From NCBI RefSeq assembly GCF_016908525.1, contig NZ_JAFBEB010000002.1:336392-400391 (forward strand): 64,000 nt of DNA, read 5' to 3'. The notes under the pieces are model-generated. The model was not told the origin of the DNA. It was given only the letters and a program-made list of their open reading frames with translations, and did no database searches. Shown piece after piece: positions 7,316 through 16,074 of the stretch. Position 1 is the first letter of the stretch, and every line of letters begins with the position of its first letter. Origin of the DNA: Brevibacillus fulvus (GTDB lineage: Bacteria > Bacillota > Bacilli > Brevibacillales > Brevibacillaceae). The position numbers were made by a program, and so were the translations under genes.

Positions 7316-8372
7316 GCAAAATCAATTCGGAACTAAATCCGGGCCCGAGCGCAGAGACTAGTCCGTACTGTCGGGCCGACCAGTCTTTTTGCATACTTTT
7401 GGCCAACACAAACAAGACCGTAGGCGAAGACATGTTGCCGTATTCATTCAATACCGCTTCGGACAGACCGATCTGCTCTTGGGACAGGCCGAGTGTGTCC
7501 CGATAAGCGTCAAGAACTTTGGTTCCGCCCGGATGAAAGATAAACTGGCTGATTTGCGTCAGTTTGCTGTCAAACTCACTCAAAAATTGCTCAACATTTT
7601 GTCCCATTTTTTGTCTGACCAAAGTGGGGATGTCCCGGGAAAACAAAACCCGCAACCCCTGTTGCTGCAGTTCCCACCCCATAATATCCAGCGTATCCCG
7701 CCAAGTAGTAGTACGGCTGCCTAAAAACTGGAGGGCAGGGCTGGCATTCCGGTCCGCTGCTTTGGCGCGGTCGCCGGCGATCAGGACGGCAGCCGCGCCA
7801 TCCGCAAACAAGGCAGAGGCCACCAGATTGGACTTGGATAAGTCCGAACGGATGAAAGTCAAGGAGCAAAGTTCAACAGCGATCAGCAAAACCAGCGATT
7901 CCGGGTAGGCTTTTGCATAGTCGGCAGCGCGCGACAAGCCCATCGCTCCGCCTGCGCACCCCAATCCCCAAAGCGGAATCCGCGTCACATTTTCTCGAAA
8001 CGGGAGAAGGGAAACGAGGTGGGCATCGAGACTGGGGGTGGCGATCCCTGTGCTGGAGACGAGAACGACGCAATCGATTTGCTCCAGGGCAAGATCCATC
8101 CTTTGCAAACAGGCTTCGATCGCTTGTTTGCATAAAGCCGGCGCTAACTCCAGATACAGGCGGTTTTTTTCCGCGAAAGGATGGTCAGCGGTGAACCAAT
8201 CCAGCGGGACAGCAAAATGACGCTTGCGGATTTGACTGGAGGCAAAAATTTTCAATAAACGGTCTATATCGGGAAACGCTTGTTCAAACAGCTCGCGGGA
8301 CAAATGCATGGAATCCTGCTGAGCCACTTCATAGGGAGGAACGGCGGTTCCAACAGATAAGATCGAAGGCAT
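7302..8372 (-). CDS. bpsA: Type III polyketide synthase (chalcone/stilbene synthase family, BpsA type)
   Basis: A 356-aa thiolase-fold enzyme. The catalytic triad is visible: Cys139 in WGLGCAGGAMG, His in FIFHPGGTKVLDAYRD, and Asn in NEYGNMSSPTV. It condenses a fatty acyl-CoA starter with malonyl-CoA units; BpsA of B. subtilis makes long-chain alkylpyrones and alkylresorcinols. It is the first gene of a three-gene minus-strand operon with bpsB and the 48-aa gene. The ATG at 8372 is preceded by a purine-rich GGAGATG stretch. The products are probably membrane-active phenolic lipids. Confidence 0.92.
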   Translation of the reverse strand: MPSILSVGTAVPPYEVAQQDSMHLSRELFEQAFPDIDRLLKIFASSQIRKRHFAVPLDWFTADHPFAEKNRLYLELAPALCKQAIEACLQRMDLALEQIDCVVLVSSTGIATPSLDAHLVSLLPFRENVTRIPLWGLGCAGGAMGLSRAADYAKAYPESLVLLIAVELCSLTFIRSDLSKSNLVASALFADGAAAVLIAGDRAKAADRNASPALQFLGSRTTTWRDTLDIMGWELQQQGLRVLFSRDIPTLVRQKMGQNVEQFLSEFDSKLTQISQFIFHPGGTKVLDAYRDTLGLSQEQIGLSEAVLNEYGNMSSPTVLFVLAKSMQKDWSARQYGLVSALGPGFSSELILLEAR

Positions 8373-8515
8373 GGATCACATCTCCACTTAGAGGTTGATT
8401 GCATTCTTTTCCATTTTCCCCCAATCCGGACAAACTCATTCCAAATGTGAGAAAACGCGCTTATTTTCCCGAGCAGATTCGTTATAATAATTAAAAAAAG
8501 AGAAGAGGGATTTGG

Positions 8516-8776
8516 ATGAACGAAGCAAACAAGCTGCCGATTGCCGAATTGGAAGGGTTGCTGGAGAAATTTACCGAGCGCTTGACAGGAGAGGCCACCC
8601 CTGAACGAATCGAACTGGTGAAACTGTGGTGCCTGTTTGGGCATATGCAGCGGGTCATGCCGCCGCTTGTCCAGCATTGGGCCAGTGTAGCGGAACACCA
8701 AGAGGCGAAAGCGAAACTACGGGAAATCAATGAGCAAATCAAACAGTGGAATCAGGAGTTGCATAAGAAAGAATGA
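8516..8776 (+). CDS. DUF2573-like (YusU-type) small cytosolic protein
   Basis: This 86-aa, all-helical, charged protein reads ELEGLLEKFTERLTGEATPER... then VKLWCLFGHMQRVMPPLVQHW. That pattern resembles the short YusU/DUF2573 proteins of Bacillus (a 'LLEKYTELLTGE...K.W..YTHI...MP.L..HW' motif recalled from memory). A C-terminal coiled coil follows (KAKLREINEQIKQWNQELHKK). The function is unknown. RBS GAGGG lies 9 nt upstream of the ATG. It is monocistronic. Confidence 0.65.
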   Translation: MNEANKLPIAELEGLLEKFTERLTGEATPERIELVKLWCLFGHMQRVMPPLVQHWASVAEHQEAKAKLREINEQIKQWNQELHKKE

Positions 8777-8923
8777 AGCGGCGCGGAAAAGGTGACTGTG
8801 ACGAAAAGGGAGCAGCATAAAGAGGCACTTCTAGTATAGTAAAAAAGAACTGGTTTCAGCGTATGATTATAACGGGTATGTAACTAATCGGGCAAATTGT
8901 TGAAAACCTAAGGAGCGGGGGAG

Positions 8924-10627
8924 TTGTCTATCGTAAATCATTCCAGTGACTTTAAGAAAACAGAACAAGCAGAAAAGATACGCTTCCGTGGAAAAATTCA
9001 ATTTCTTCGAGAACTGAACCAGTACATCCGGACATTAAAACAAAATCTGACCGAATATGGTCTCCACTATAACGATCAGACGGCGATCCTGATTTATCAA
9101 ATTGGTACGGAATTGAAAGAGAGTGCGCCCTTTTTTGGATATGAGCAGTTTGCGGAAATGGCCGAACAGTTGATTCAAATGTGGAGCTGGGCGAAGGAAG
9201 CGGGAAAAGAACCGCCAGCAGACTTTTATAGGCAAACGAAGACAATTTTGAACGAAATGGCGGAAGAATGTGAAGTGCAACTTCGCGAGCTGGAAAATAC
9301 TCGTAAGGAACAGGGGGCATATGAAGGCAGCGCGATTCAGCGCGGACGAATCTTGCTGATGGAATGCCACGGCTTTTTCTCCTCGTCGTTGATCCGTCGC
9401 CTGGAATCAGACGGGTATGAGATAGATGCTGTGGAAGATGTTGAATCGGCAAAAGAGATGTGTCGTGAGCGTAAGTATGACCTGATTGCGCTTGATCTTT
9501 TTTCCAGACCGGGCTATGGATACCCCTTGCTGGAATATTTGCGTGACAACCAACTGACCAAGTGGCTTCCATTGATTGTGCTCACGGATGCGGAGTATCA
9601 CAATGAGAAAGTCCGCTGTTTACAGATGGGGGCGGACGATTTTATTACCAAGCCCTTTCATTATGAAGAAGTGGAAGCACGAATTCGCCAATTAATCTTG
9701 CGAAGCAAACATTATGAAGAAATGGCTTCAATCGATCCGTTGACCGGACTTTACAACCGCCGTTTTTTTAAGAGGCAACTGTTGATCGAAATGGACCGGT
9801 CGAAGCGAAGCAATACTCCGGTCTCCGTAGGTTTTCTCGATATTGATCGGTTTAAACAACTCAATGATACGTACGGCCACGCGGTGGGCGATCAGGTGTT
9901 GCAGGGGTTTGCCCATTTGCTGCAAAGCAGCATCAAATCGACGGACGTTTTGGCGCGCTTTGGCGGGGAAGAGTTTGTCATCCTGTTTCCGCAAAAGACC
10001 AAGACGGAAGCGGCCGAGCTGTTGGAAGAAATCCTTCAGCGGATGCGGGCGGAACCGATCGTCCAAGTAGAAGGGCAGGATTTTTTCATTACGTTTTCTG
10101 CCGGGGTGGCCCAGTATGACGAAAAAATGACAGCGGATGGCTGGCTGCATTTGGCTGACGAAAGCATGTACCTGGCCAAACAAAAAGGCCGAAACCGCAT
10201 CATGATTTGCTCACGGACTGAGGATACGGAAGAAGCAAGCTCAACTCTGTTTACCCCGGTTAAGCGTGTTTTGATCGCGGATGACGACAAGTTTATTCGC
10301 TCGATTCTCAAATCGCGGCTCTCGGCTTTAAAGTTGAAGCTGTTCGAGGCAAAGGATGGCGAAGAAACCCTCCATCTGTTACAAACGATTCCGATTGATT
10401 TATGTATCCTCGATGGCATTATGCCAAAACTGGATGGATTTATGGTCTTGGAAAAAATGAAGCAAAATCCTCAATTGGCGACGACCCGGGTGTTAATGTT
10501 GTCCGGCAGAAATAAGGAGGACGATGTCGTGCGCGGGTTGTTGTTGGGGGCAGACGACTATATGTCGAAACCGTTCTCGCTTGTGGAGTTGGAGATACGC
10601 GTCAAACGGCTGCTCAATCTAAACTGA
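8924..10627 (+). CDS. Diguanylate cyclase response regulator: Hpt-like - REC - GGDEF - REC
   Basis: A 567-aa cytosolic protein. Residues about 25-110 form a helical Hpt-like bundle, but the phospho-accepting H-x-L-K-G-S is replaced by G-T-E-L-K-E-S. A first receiver domain (about 147-262) keeps the phospho-acceptor Asp in LIALDLF and the Lys in ITKPF but has lost the N-terminal acidic pair. The GGDEF domain (about 270-430) has an intact active site ARFGGEEF at about 345, but the inhibitory RxxD site reads KSTD. A complete C-terminal receiver has IADDD, ILDGIMPKLDG and SKPF. It should make cyclic di-GMP under dual phosphorylation control. The start is TTG 8924 with AGGAG 8 nt upstream. Confidence 0.9.
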   Translation: MSIVNHSSDFKKTEQAEKIRFRGKIQFLRELNQYIRTLKQNLTEYGLHYNDQTAILIYQIGTELKESAPFFGYEQFAEMAEQLIQMWSWAKEAGKEPPADFYRQTKTILNEMAEECEVQLRELENTRKEQGAYEGSAIQRGRILLMECHGFFSSSLIRRLESDGYEIDAVEDVESAKEMCRERKYDLIALDLFSRPGYGYPLLEYLRDNQLTKWLPLIVLTDAEYHNEKVRCLQMGADDFITKPFHYEEVEARIRQLILRSKHYEEMASIDPLTGLYNRRFFKRQLLIEMDRSKRSNTPVSVGFLDIDRFKQLNDTYGHAVGDQVLQGFAHLLQSSIKSTDVLARFGGEEFVILFPQKTKTEAAELLEEILQRMRAEPIVQVEGQDFFITFSAGVAQYDEKMTADGWLHLADESMYLAKQKGRNRIMICSRTEDTEEASSTLFTPVKRVLIADDDKFIRSILKSRLSALKLKLFEAKDGEETLHLLQTIPIDLCILDGIMPKLDGFMVLEKMKQNPQLATTRVLMLSGRNKEDDVVRGLLLGADDYMSKPFSLVELEIRVKRLLNLN

Positions 10628-10662
10628 GCGAGGAACAAAAATATGATGATCTGGCATGAGCA

Positions 10663-10711
10663 AAGGGGCTGCCTCAACAGTTTGCAAAAACTGTTGGAGG
10701 TTCAGCCCCTT
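10663..10711 (+). terminator. Long hairpin after the diguanylate cyclase gene
   Basis: The arms AAGGGGCTG..CCTCAACAGTTT and AAACTGTTGGAGG..CAGCCCCTT form an interrupted stem of about 20 bp with no T-run. It lies between two convergent genes and probably ends transcription from either side. Confidence 0.6.
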
Positions 10712-10760
10712 ATGCATTGCTGGACCAATTCCGCGGCTGACGATCCTTCTCCATTCAGCT

Positions 10761-12020
10761 CTAGGCCGGTTCATTGGTTGAGGAAGGAATGGGCGGTTCG
10801 GAAAGCGTCAACGGCGAGCGAGATGTAATTTTCGAGACGAGCCGGTACTGGAACAGACCAGCGACGATCAGCAGCAGACCAACGATCGAATACCAGTAAG
10901 CGCCGCCAATGTGGGTAAGCGCAAAGGCGCCGATGGAAGGGCCGATCGTTCCGGTGATTGCCCAGTTGGAACCAAAGATGGAAAAGTACCGTCCGCGGAA
11001 CTCGGCCGGGGCGAGAACGGATACCGCTTTTTGAATTTGCGGTCCATAGAGCATTTCCCCCAACGTAAAAACGATTTCTGCCAGGATAAGCAGCAGAAAG
11101 GACGGTGCCCAGCCATAGCCAAATCCGACGCAAGCAAAACAGAGATAGGCAGCGAGAATCACACGTTTTGTCGGGAAACGGTCGCCCAGTTTGGCGACGA
11201 CCATTTGCAAGGCGACGACCATGCAACCATTGATCGTCAGCATGGTTGCGAACACTTCCAGAAAATCGGGGAAGTGGGTCCGCAAGTGCTGGGGCAAGAT
11301 CATTTCCGACTGAGAATACAGCAAGGAAACCGGCAAGGCAGCCAGCGTAATCAAAAACAGATGGCGATGTTCTCTGATTTTGAGCCGCGGCTGCGGTTGC
11401 GGTTCACTCACGTTTGGCGAGAGCAGGCGGTTCTCTTTCGGCAAAGTCTCAGGAACTTTCCAAAGGATCAATAGGCTGTAGCAAAACAGCGTGGCGGCGC
11501 AAAGGGCAAAGGCGATATCCGGATTCACTTTATAGATAGCCACGCCAATCAGCGGACCGGCTGCGGCGCCAATGTTTAATGCTGTATGCAAAAGCGCAAA
11601 CACTTCACTTCGTTTTTCTTCAGGCACGACGTCTGTCACTTGTGCGCTGGCGGCGGGCCAAAACAAGGAAGCGCCAATTCCGTTTAAAATTGTGAGCACG
11701 GCAAAAGTATATATTGAGTCAGCCCAAACATAGCCAAGCATCGTTACCGACTCGATCAGCAACGAGACCATCATGATCGGTTTTCGCCCGTATTTGTCGG
11801 CCAGACCACCGGAATAGAGCGAACAGATCATGCTGGAGAGCGGTTGCAGGCTGACCACCAATGCGGATAACAGCAAGTTGCCGTCCAGTTTGTCATAGAG
11901 GAAAAAGCCCAAAAAGGGACGAAGCATAAAATTGGAAAAAGTCGTTAAAATCGTGCCAATCACACGGATCCAAATGGCGGTGTCGTAACGGTTGATCAAG
12001 TTTGGCAACCAGTGCTTCAT
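10761..12020 (-). CDS. MFS transporter (DHA1-type efflux)
   Basis: A 419-aa protein with 12 predicted membrane helices and the MFS loop 2-3 motif GGLADKYGRKP. A long central loop separates the halves (VPETLPKENRLLSPNVSEPQPQPRLK), and a second-half copy of the motif reads KLGDRFPTKR. It resembles drug-efflux MFS carriers, but the substrate is unknown. The ATG at 12020 has GGGAGGAGAGG upstream. It is a single minus-strand gene. Confidence 0.85.
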   Translation of the reverse strand: MKHWLPNLINRYDTAIWIRVIGTILTTFSNFMLRPFLGFFLYDKLDGNLLLSALVVSLQPLSSMICSLYSGGLADKYGRKPIMMVSLLIESVTMLGYVWADSIYTFAVLTILNGIGASLFWPAASAQVTDVVPEEKRSEVFALLHTALNIGAAAGPLIGVAIYKVNPDIAFALCAATLFCYSLLILWKVPETLPKENRLLSPNVSEPQPQPRLKIREHRHLFLITLAALPVSLLYSQSEMILPQHLRTHFPDFLEVFATMLTINGCMVVALQMVVAKLGDRFPTKRVILAAYLCFACVGFGYGWAPSFLLLILAEIVFTLGEMLYGPQIQKAVSVLAPAEFRGRYFSIFGSNWAITGTIGPSIGAFALTHIGGAYWYSIVGLLLIVAGLFQYRLVSKITSRSPLTLSEPPIPSSTNEPA

Positions 12021-12059
12021 ATACCCTCTCCTCCCTTGTGGGCCAGCATATGCTTCGAA

Positions 12060-12088
12060 AGTATACAGGAAAAAAATGCAAATGGAAA
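12060..12088 (-). promoter_or_regulatory. Candidate sigma-A promoter of the MFS gene
   Basis: On the minus strand: TTTCCA (12088-12083), 17-bp T-rich spacer, TATACT (12065-12060), 40 bp before the ATG. Confidence 0.55.
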
Positions 12089-12274
12089 GCCGATTGCGAT
12101 TAGTTCTAATATTCAGTCATCAGGCTCTTTGAACACAAAAACTATCGAATTTTGTCAATAAAAGAGGGGCGGTTTTACTTGAATTGGCAATTATTTGAAG
12201 TTAAAATGTGATATAGCCTTTCCAAGCGTATTTGGCAGGTTATTGATTGTGGTTGTTACCGGAGGGAGATATCT

Positions 12275-12907
12275 TTGACTTATCGATGGCTCGGTGCGGT
12301 TTTGTTTACGTTGCCGTCTTTTCTTTTGTTGTTCATCTATGAACATCATGAGCTTTCGTTCATGGGATGGGTTTTGCTGGGGATCGCGGCATGCGCAGGT
12401 TTTTTTCTCGGGAATCATTATGAGCAGATACGGTTGCTGGCTTATCAGGATTCATTGACTGGAACACTGGTCAACAGACGTTTCGTGGAGATGCTGGAGA
12501 AGGAAATAAAAACGGCGAAGCGGCTCAATTATCAAGTGACGCTGCTGTTTATTGATTTGGATAATTTCAAGAATTACAACGACAAATACGGTCACTTGGC
12601 TGGAGACCAAATTTTGCGTAAATTCGCAGAATTGTTAAAACAAAACGTGCGAAAAAACGATGTCGTCGGCAGGTGGGGTGGTGAAGAGTTTGTCGTTCTG
12701 CTGCCTCAAGCGGACACGCAGCAAGGAATGAGGATCGGTGAGCGGATTCGCAGCAGTGTGCGAACGGAGTTAAATGGCGTTACGGTCAGTATCGGACTGG
12801 CTACCTTTCCGCACCATGCGGAAAATGCGATGGAATTGGCGATGGTGGCAGATACATGTATGTATGAGGCAAAGAAGAAAAAGGATTGTTTATTAACGGT
12901 CATGTAA
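12275..12907 (+). CDS. Membrane-anchored diguanylate cyclase (GGDEF)
   Basis: This 210-aa protein has two N-terminal membrane helices (about residues 7-25 and 30-48) joined directly to one GGDEF domain. The active site is GRWGGEEFVVLL at about 133, and the product-inhibition site RKND (RxxD) is intact five residues before it, unlike the larger cyclase at 8924. The nucleotide-binding stretch LFIDLDNFKNYNDKYGH is present. There is no extracellular sensor domain beyond a short loop. Start is TTG 12275 with GGAGGGAG 6 nt upstream. Confidence 0.88.
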   Translation: MTYRWLGAVLFTLPSFLLLFIYEHHELSFMGWVLLGIAACAGFFLGNHYEQIRLLAYQDSLTGTLVNRRFVEMLEKEIKTAKRLNYQVTLLFIDLDNFKNYNDKYGHLAGDQILRKFAELLKQNVRKNDVVGRWGGEEFVVLLPQADTQQGMRIGERIRSSVRTELNGVTVSIGLATFPHHAENAMELAMVADTCMYEAKKKKDCLLTVM

Positions 12908-12924
12908 TGCACACTTTTGGAGAT

Positions 12925-12966
12925 AATAACCCGTAACCTCCTTTTAGGGGGATGCGGGTTATTTTC
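12925..12966 (+). terminator. Rho-independent terminator of the diguanylate cyclase gene
   Basis: Stem AATAACCCG / CGGGTTATT with an inner CCTCC / GGGGG pairing, followed by a T-rich tail. Confidence 0.75.
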
Positions 12967-12967
12967 T

Positions 12968-13053
12968 TTACAAAATCTTAATAATTACTTTACAAAAAAA
13001 TTACACCTTTCACTTTGAATTAAATTTACCTTAACAAAGCAGTTCGGTATAAT
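12968..13053 (+). promoter_or_regulatory. Candidate PhoP-box array and promoter of the phosphate transport operon
   Basis: TTACAA (12968), TTAATA (12978), TTACAA (12990), TTACAC (13001), TTAAAT (13020) and TTAACA (13031) form same-strand hexamers spaced 10-12 bp, with one longer 19-bp gap. They end just upstream of a perfect TATAAT at 13048-13053 with a poor -35 (TTTACC). B. subtilis PhoP binds TT(A/C/T)A(A/C/T)A repeats about 11 bp apart at promoters with weak -35 boxes, so this is a plausible phosphate-starvation promoter. Confidence 0.55.
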
Positions 13054-13094
13054 CGGTAAGGCGCCATATTTTTTGAGGGAGTGACTACATAAAG

Positions 13095-13712
13095 ATGTTA
13101 AAAACGAAAAAACATACTTTCTTTGATTTGTTTGAGCAGCAGGCGGCGATTGTTCATAAAGGTGCGCATCTCTTTTACGAAATGGTTGGAAATTATCAAG
13201 ATGTTGAAACGAAAGTAAAAGGGATCAAAGAGACAGAACGGGAAGGCGACCAAATTGTTCGGCGGATCATGAATGAACTAAATTCAACCTTTATCACTCC
13301 GCTGGAGCGTGAAGATATCCACCATCTTGCCCATACGCTCGATTCGGTCATTGACTATATCGACGGCGTTGCGGACCGGATGTTTTTGTACCAGGTAAAA
13401 CAACCGGATGCCGGGATTCTGGCGCAAGCCAACATTCTCGTTCAATGTACGAACAAACTGATGGAATTGATCCGGACGTTGCGCAAACTGGATCATGAGG
13501 TGGTCGACAAGATTGCCCAAGAGATTAAAGATTTGGAGCATGAGTCGGATGCCAACTACCGCAAAATGGTATCCGATCTGTTAAATGCCAAAGGGGCTGA
13601 TCCGATCGAGGCGATCAAGCTGAAGGAAATCTATGACAAACTTGAGGATTGTGCTGACTTCGCCGAGGATGTAAGCAACCTGGTGGAAGGGATCGTGCTA
13701 AAGAATGCCTGA
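13095..13712 (+). CDS. DUF47/PhoU-like phosphate transport regulator
   Basis: A 205-aa all-helical protein of the YkaA/DUF47 family. It contains the repeated E-x-x-x-D metal-binding helices seen in PhoU-like folds (EREGDQIVRRI, LEHESDANYRKMV, YDKLEDCADFAEDVSNLVEG). These proteins sit next to Pit phosphate permeases and modulate their activity at the inner face of the membrane. The stop codon overlaps the start of the transporter gene by 8 bp, indicating coupling. ATG 13095 is preceded by a weak GAGGGAG about 15 nt upstream. Confidence 0.9.
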   Translation: MLKTKKHTFFDLFEQQAAIVHKGAHLFYEMVGNYQDVETKVKGIKETEREGDQIVRRIMNELNSTFITPLEREDIHHLAHTLDSVIDYIDGVADRMFLYQVKQPDAGILAQANILVQCTNKLMELIRTLRKLDHEVVDKIAQEIKDLEHESDANYRKMVSDLLNAKGADPIEAIKLKEIYDKLEDCADFAEDVSNLVEGIVLKNA

Positions 13713-14724
13713 GTTTACCACTGACTTGTTGATCATGATCTTGGTGGTCATCCTTGCGCTCGGTTTTGACTTTATTAACGGATTCCATGATACCGCCAAC
13801 GCGATCGCCACTTCTGTGTCCACACGGGCACTTAGTCCGCGAACCGCAGTCCTGTTGGCCGCTGTACTCAACCTGTTAGGGGCGTTAACGTATACCGGCG
13901 TCGCCAAGACGATTGCCGGCAGCATTGCCGATCCCTTTCAGATGGAAAACGGAATGATGGTTGTGTTGGCTGCTTTAGCTGCGGCGATCCTCTGGAATTT
14001 GATCACATGGTGGTTTGGAATCCCCAGTTCTTCCTCTCACGCTTTGATCGGTGGCATTAGTGGCGCCGTAGCGAGTGCCGCCGGATTTGGAGCATTGAAT
14101 TGGAAAGGCTTTACCAATATTGTCGAGGCTTTGATCATTTCTCCGGTTGTCGCCTTTATTGTCGGTTTCATCGTCATCAAAATCGTTTCGGCGATCGTCG
14201 CCAATATGCCTTATCACAAGACAAACAAACGTTTTCGCATGTTGCAGGTATTGTCAGCTTCCTGGCAGTCATTCAGTCACGGTGCCAACGACGCGCAGAA
14301 AACAATGGGGATCATCTCGTTTGCCCTGATCTCCGGCGGTTTCCTTGCCAGTGAAACTGGGGAAATCATCATTCCGCTTTGGGTGAAATTGGCTGCCGCG
14401 CTCGCGATGGCGTTGGGAACGTCGGTCGGCGGCTGGCGGATTATCAAAACGATGGGTGGGAAAATCATGCAGGTAAAACCGATTAGCGGTTTCTCGGCTG
14501 ATTTGTCTTCATCTTTAATCATTACCATTTTTACGATCTTGAAATTACCGGTTAGCACCACCCATGTCATTACCTCATCCATTCTTGGGGTAGGAGCCTC
14601 GCAAAAATTCTCCGCGGTGAAATGGGGAGTGGCTGGGCGGATCATCTTCACGTGGATTATCACTTTGCCGGTCACAGCGGTATTGTCGGCGGCCATTTAC
14701 GTCTTTTTAAATGTACTGTTTTAA
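13705..14724 (+). CDS. pit: Inorganic phosphate transporter, PiT family
   Basis: A 339-aa membrane protein with the PiT-family signatures: GFDFINGFHDTANAIA near the N-terminus and its inverted copy SFSHGANDAQKTMGI in the second half, plus GIPSSSSHALIGG and PVSTTHVITSSILG. About ten helices are expected. It imports phosphate with protons or sodium. It overlaps the DUF47 gene and shares its candidate Pho promoter. Confidence 0.93.
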   Translation: MPEFTTDLLIMILVVILALGFDFINGFHDTANAIATSVSTRALSPRTAVLLAAVLNLLGALTYTGVAKTIAGSIADPFQMENGMMVVLAALAAAILWNLITWWFGIPSSSSHALIGGISGAVASAAGFGALNWKGFTNIVEALIISPVVAFIVGFIVIKIVSAIVANMPYHKTNKRFRMLQVLSASWQSFSHGANDAQKTMGIISFALISGGFLASETGEIIIPLWVKLAAALAMALGTSVGGWRIIKTMGGKIMQVKPISGFSADLSSSLIITIFTILKLPVSTTHVITSSILGVGASQKFSAVKWGVAGRIIFTWIITLPVTAVLSAAIYVFLNVLF

Positions 14725-14735
14725 ATCGGACAAGC

Positions 14736-14774
14736 GACCCGGTCAGCCAAATTGGCTGGCGGGTCTTTTTTTTT
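14736..14774 (+). terminator. Rho-independent terminator of the pit operon
   Basis: Stem GACCCG..CAGCCAA / TTGGCTG..CGGGTC followed by ten T. Confidence 0.9.
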
Positions 14775-14776
14775 GC

Positions 14777-15013
14777 TTAGCTGCCGGTTAAACGTTCCCA
14801 GAGCGTAGGCTTCGGCTTGATTTCAATTTTTTGAATGGAGGAAAACGGAATATACGTGAGCAAGCGGTCTTGTTGCAGGACGACTCCAGTCCGACTGCAT
14901 GCGGTGAGCTGTCCGAACTCATACGGTTCGCCATGTGGAGAAACAACGGACGGGAGCAGGTAGACATTCACTTCATACTCCAAATATTCCGCCAGCAGAT
15001 CTTCTTCTTCCAA
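14777..15013 (-). CDS. Conserved small protein of unknown function (78 aa)
   Basis: The acidic N-terminus (LEEEDLLAEYLEYEV) is followed by a beta-rich core (VNVYLLPSVVSPHGEPYEFGQL, TGVVLQQDRLLTYIPFSSIQKIEIKP) and a WERL tail. The layout recalls small Sm-like or PRC-barrel domains, but no family is recognised. The start is taken as TTG 15013 because GGGAGG lies 8 nt upstream; a TTG at 15034 would include the RBS. It sits between the pit terminator and lgt. Confidence 0.6.
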   Translation of the reverse strand: MEEEDLLAEYLEYEVNVYLLPSVVSPHGEPYEFGQLTACSRTGVVLQQDRLLTYIPFSSIQKIEIKPKPTLWERLTGS

Positions 15014-15112
15014 AATGATTTCCTCCCTTGCCAATTGTATGAATCCTGTTTACTTTCTATTTTTATCCGGCAATGGAAGCAGTATACGTTCGCCATACAG
15101 ATTTTCACCCGC

Positions 15113-15144
15113 AAAAAAAGCTGTCGAGACAACCTCGACAGCTT
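15113..15144 (-). terminator. Rho-independent terminator of lgt
   Basis: Perfect 11-bp stem AAGCTGTCGAG / CTCGACAGCTT followed on the minus strand by a T-run, 24 bp after the lgt stop. Confidence 0.88.
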
Positions 15145-15168
15145 GGTCTTTTTGGAAATCGATCGTTC

Positions 15169-15966
15169 CTAATCGCTGATTTTTTCCTGGGTCCGCGTGC
15201 GCTTGCTGCGCATGCCGAACACAATTAACAAGATCGCGCCGAGTGCAATCATAATCAGGCTGACAATTTGCGCGGTACGCAAAGCATGGCCGATCATCAG
15301 ACTGTCTGTGCGCATTCCTTCAATATAAAAACGACCGATAGAGTACAGAATCAGGTAACTGAACAAAACTTGACCGTCAAATTTTTTGAAGCGGTACAGC
15401 ATGGCCAGCAAAATAACGAAAACAAGCAAGTTCCAAAGCGATTCATACAGGAAGGTCGGATGGTAATATTGACCGCCGATCAGCATCTGGTCCCGAATGA
15501 AGGCGGGAAAGTGCGACATGAATTCGGCACTTACCGGACCCCCATGGGCCTCCTGATTGATAAAGTTTCCCCAACGGCCAATCGCTTGCCCCAAAATGAC
15601 GCTAGGCATCAGCAGATCGCCCAGCAATAAAAAAGGCAGACGATGTTTGCGGACATAGTAGGCTCCGGCAAGGATGCCGCCGATTAACCCCCCGTGAATG
15701 GCCAGGCCGCCTTCCCACACGTAAAAGACATGCAGCAGGTTATCCTTGTAATTCTCCCATTCAAAAATGACATAGTAAGCTCTGGCGCAAATGATTGCTG
15801 CAGGAATAATCAGTACAACCATATTGAGAATATGATCCGGGTCAAGACCGACGCGTTTGGTATGATACCGGGCTAAATAAGTTCCGATAAAAAAGGCTGT
15901 CCCCATAATAATTCCGTACCAGTGCACGTGCAATGAACCAATCGAAAAGGCAATCGGATCAATCAA
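15169..15966 (-). CDS. lgt: Prolipoprotein diacylglyceryl transferase
   Basis: This 265-aa protein has seven membrane helices. It carries the Lgt signature around IGRWGNFINQEAHGGP (including the essential Arg, Asn and Glu) and HPTFLYESLWN, as well as GGLAIHGGLIGG. It transfers diacylglycerol from phosphatidylglycerol to the lipobox Cys of prolipoproteins, such as those at 1258 and 17191. It is monocistronic; in B. subtilis lgt is linked to hprK, which is not seen here. Confidence 0.95.
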   Translation of the reverse strand: MIDPIAFSIGSLHVHWYGIIMGTAFFIGTYLARYHTKRVGLDPDHILNMVVLIIPAAIICARAYYVIFEWENYKDNLLHVFYVWEGGLAIHGGLIGGILAGAYYVRKHRLPFLLLGDLLMPSVILGQAIGRWGNFINQEAHGGPVSAEFMSHFPAFIRDQMLIGGQYYHPTFLYESLWNLLVFVILLAMLYRFKKFDGQVLFSYLILYSIGRFYIEGMRTDSLMIGHALRTAQIVSLIMIALGAILLIVFGMRSKRTRTQEKISD

Positions 15967-16074
15967 ATTTTTGTCCCTCCTTGGTAAACCAGATTCTTGG
16001 GACAGTATAGCACATCCCCCTTATGAAACGAAAGAAACGGGATATGTCGACTTTGTGAGCAAGGGTCCGTTTGC

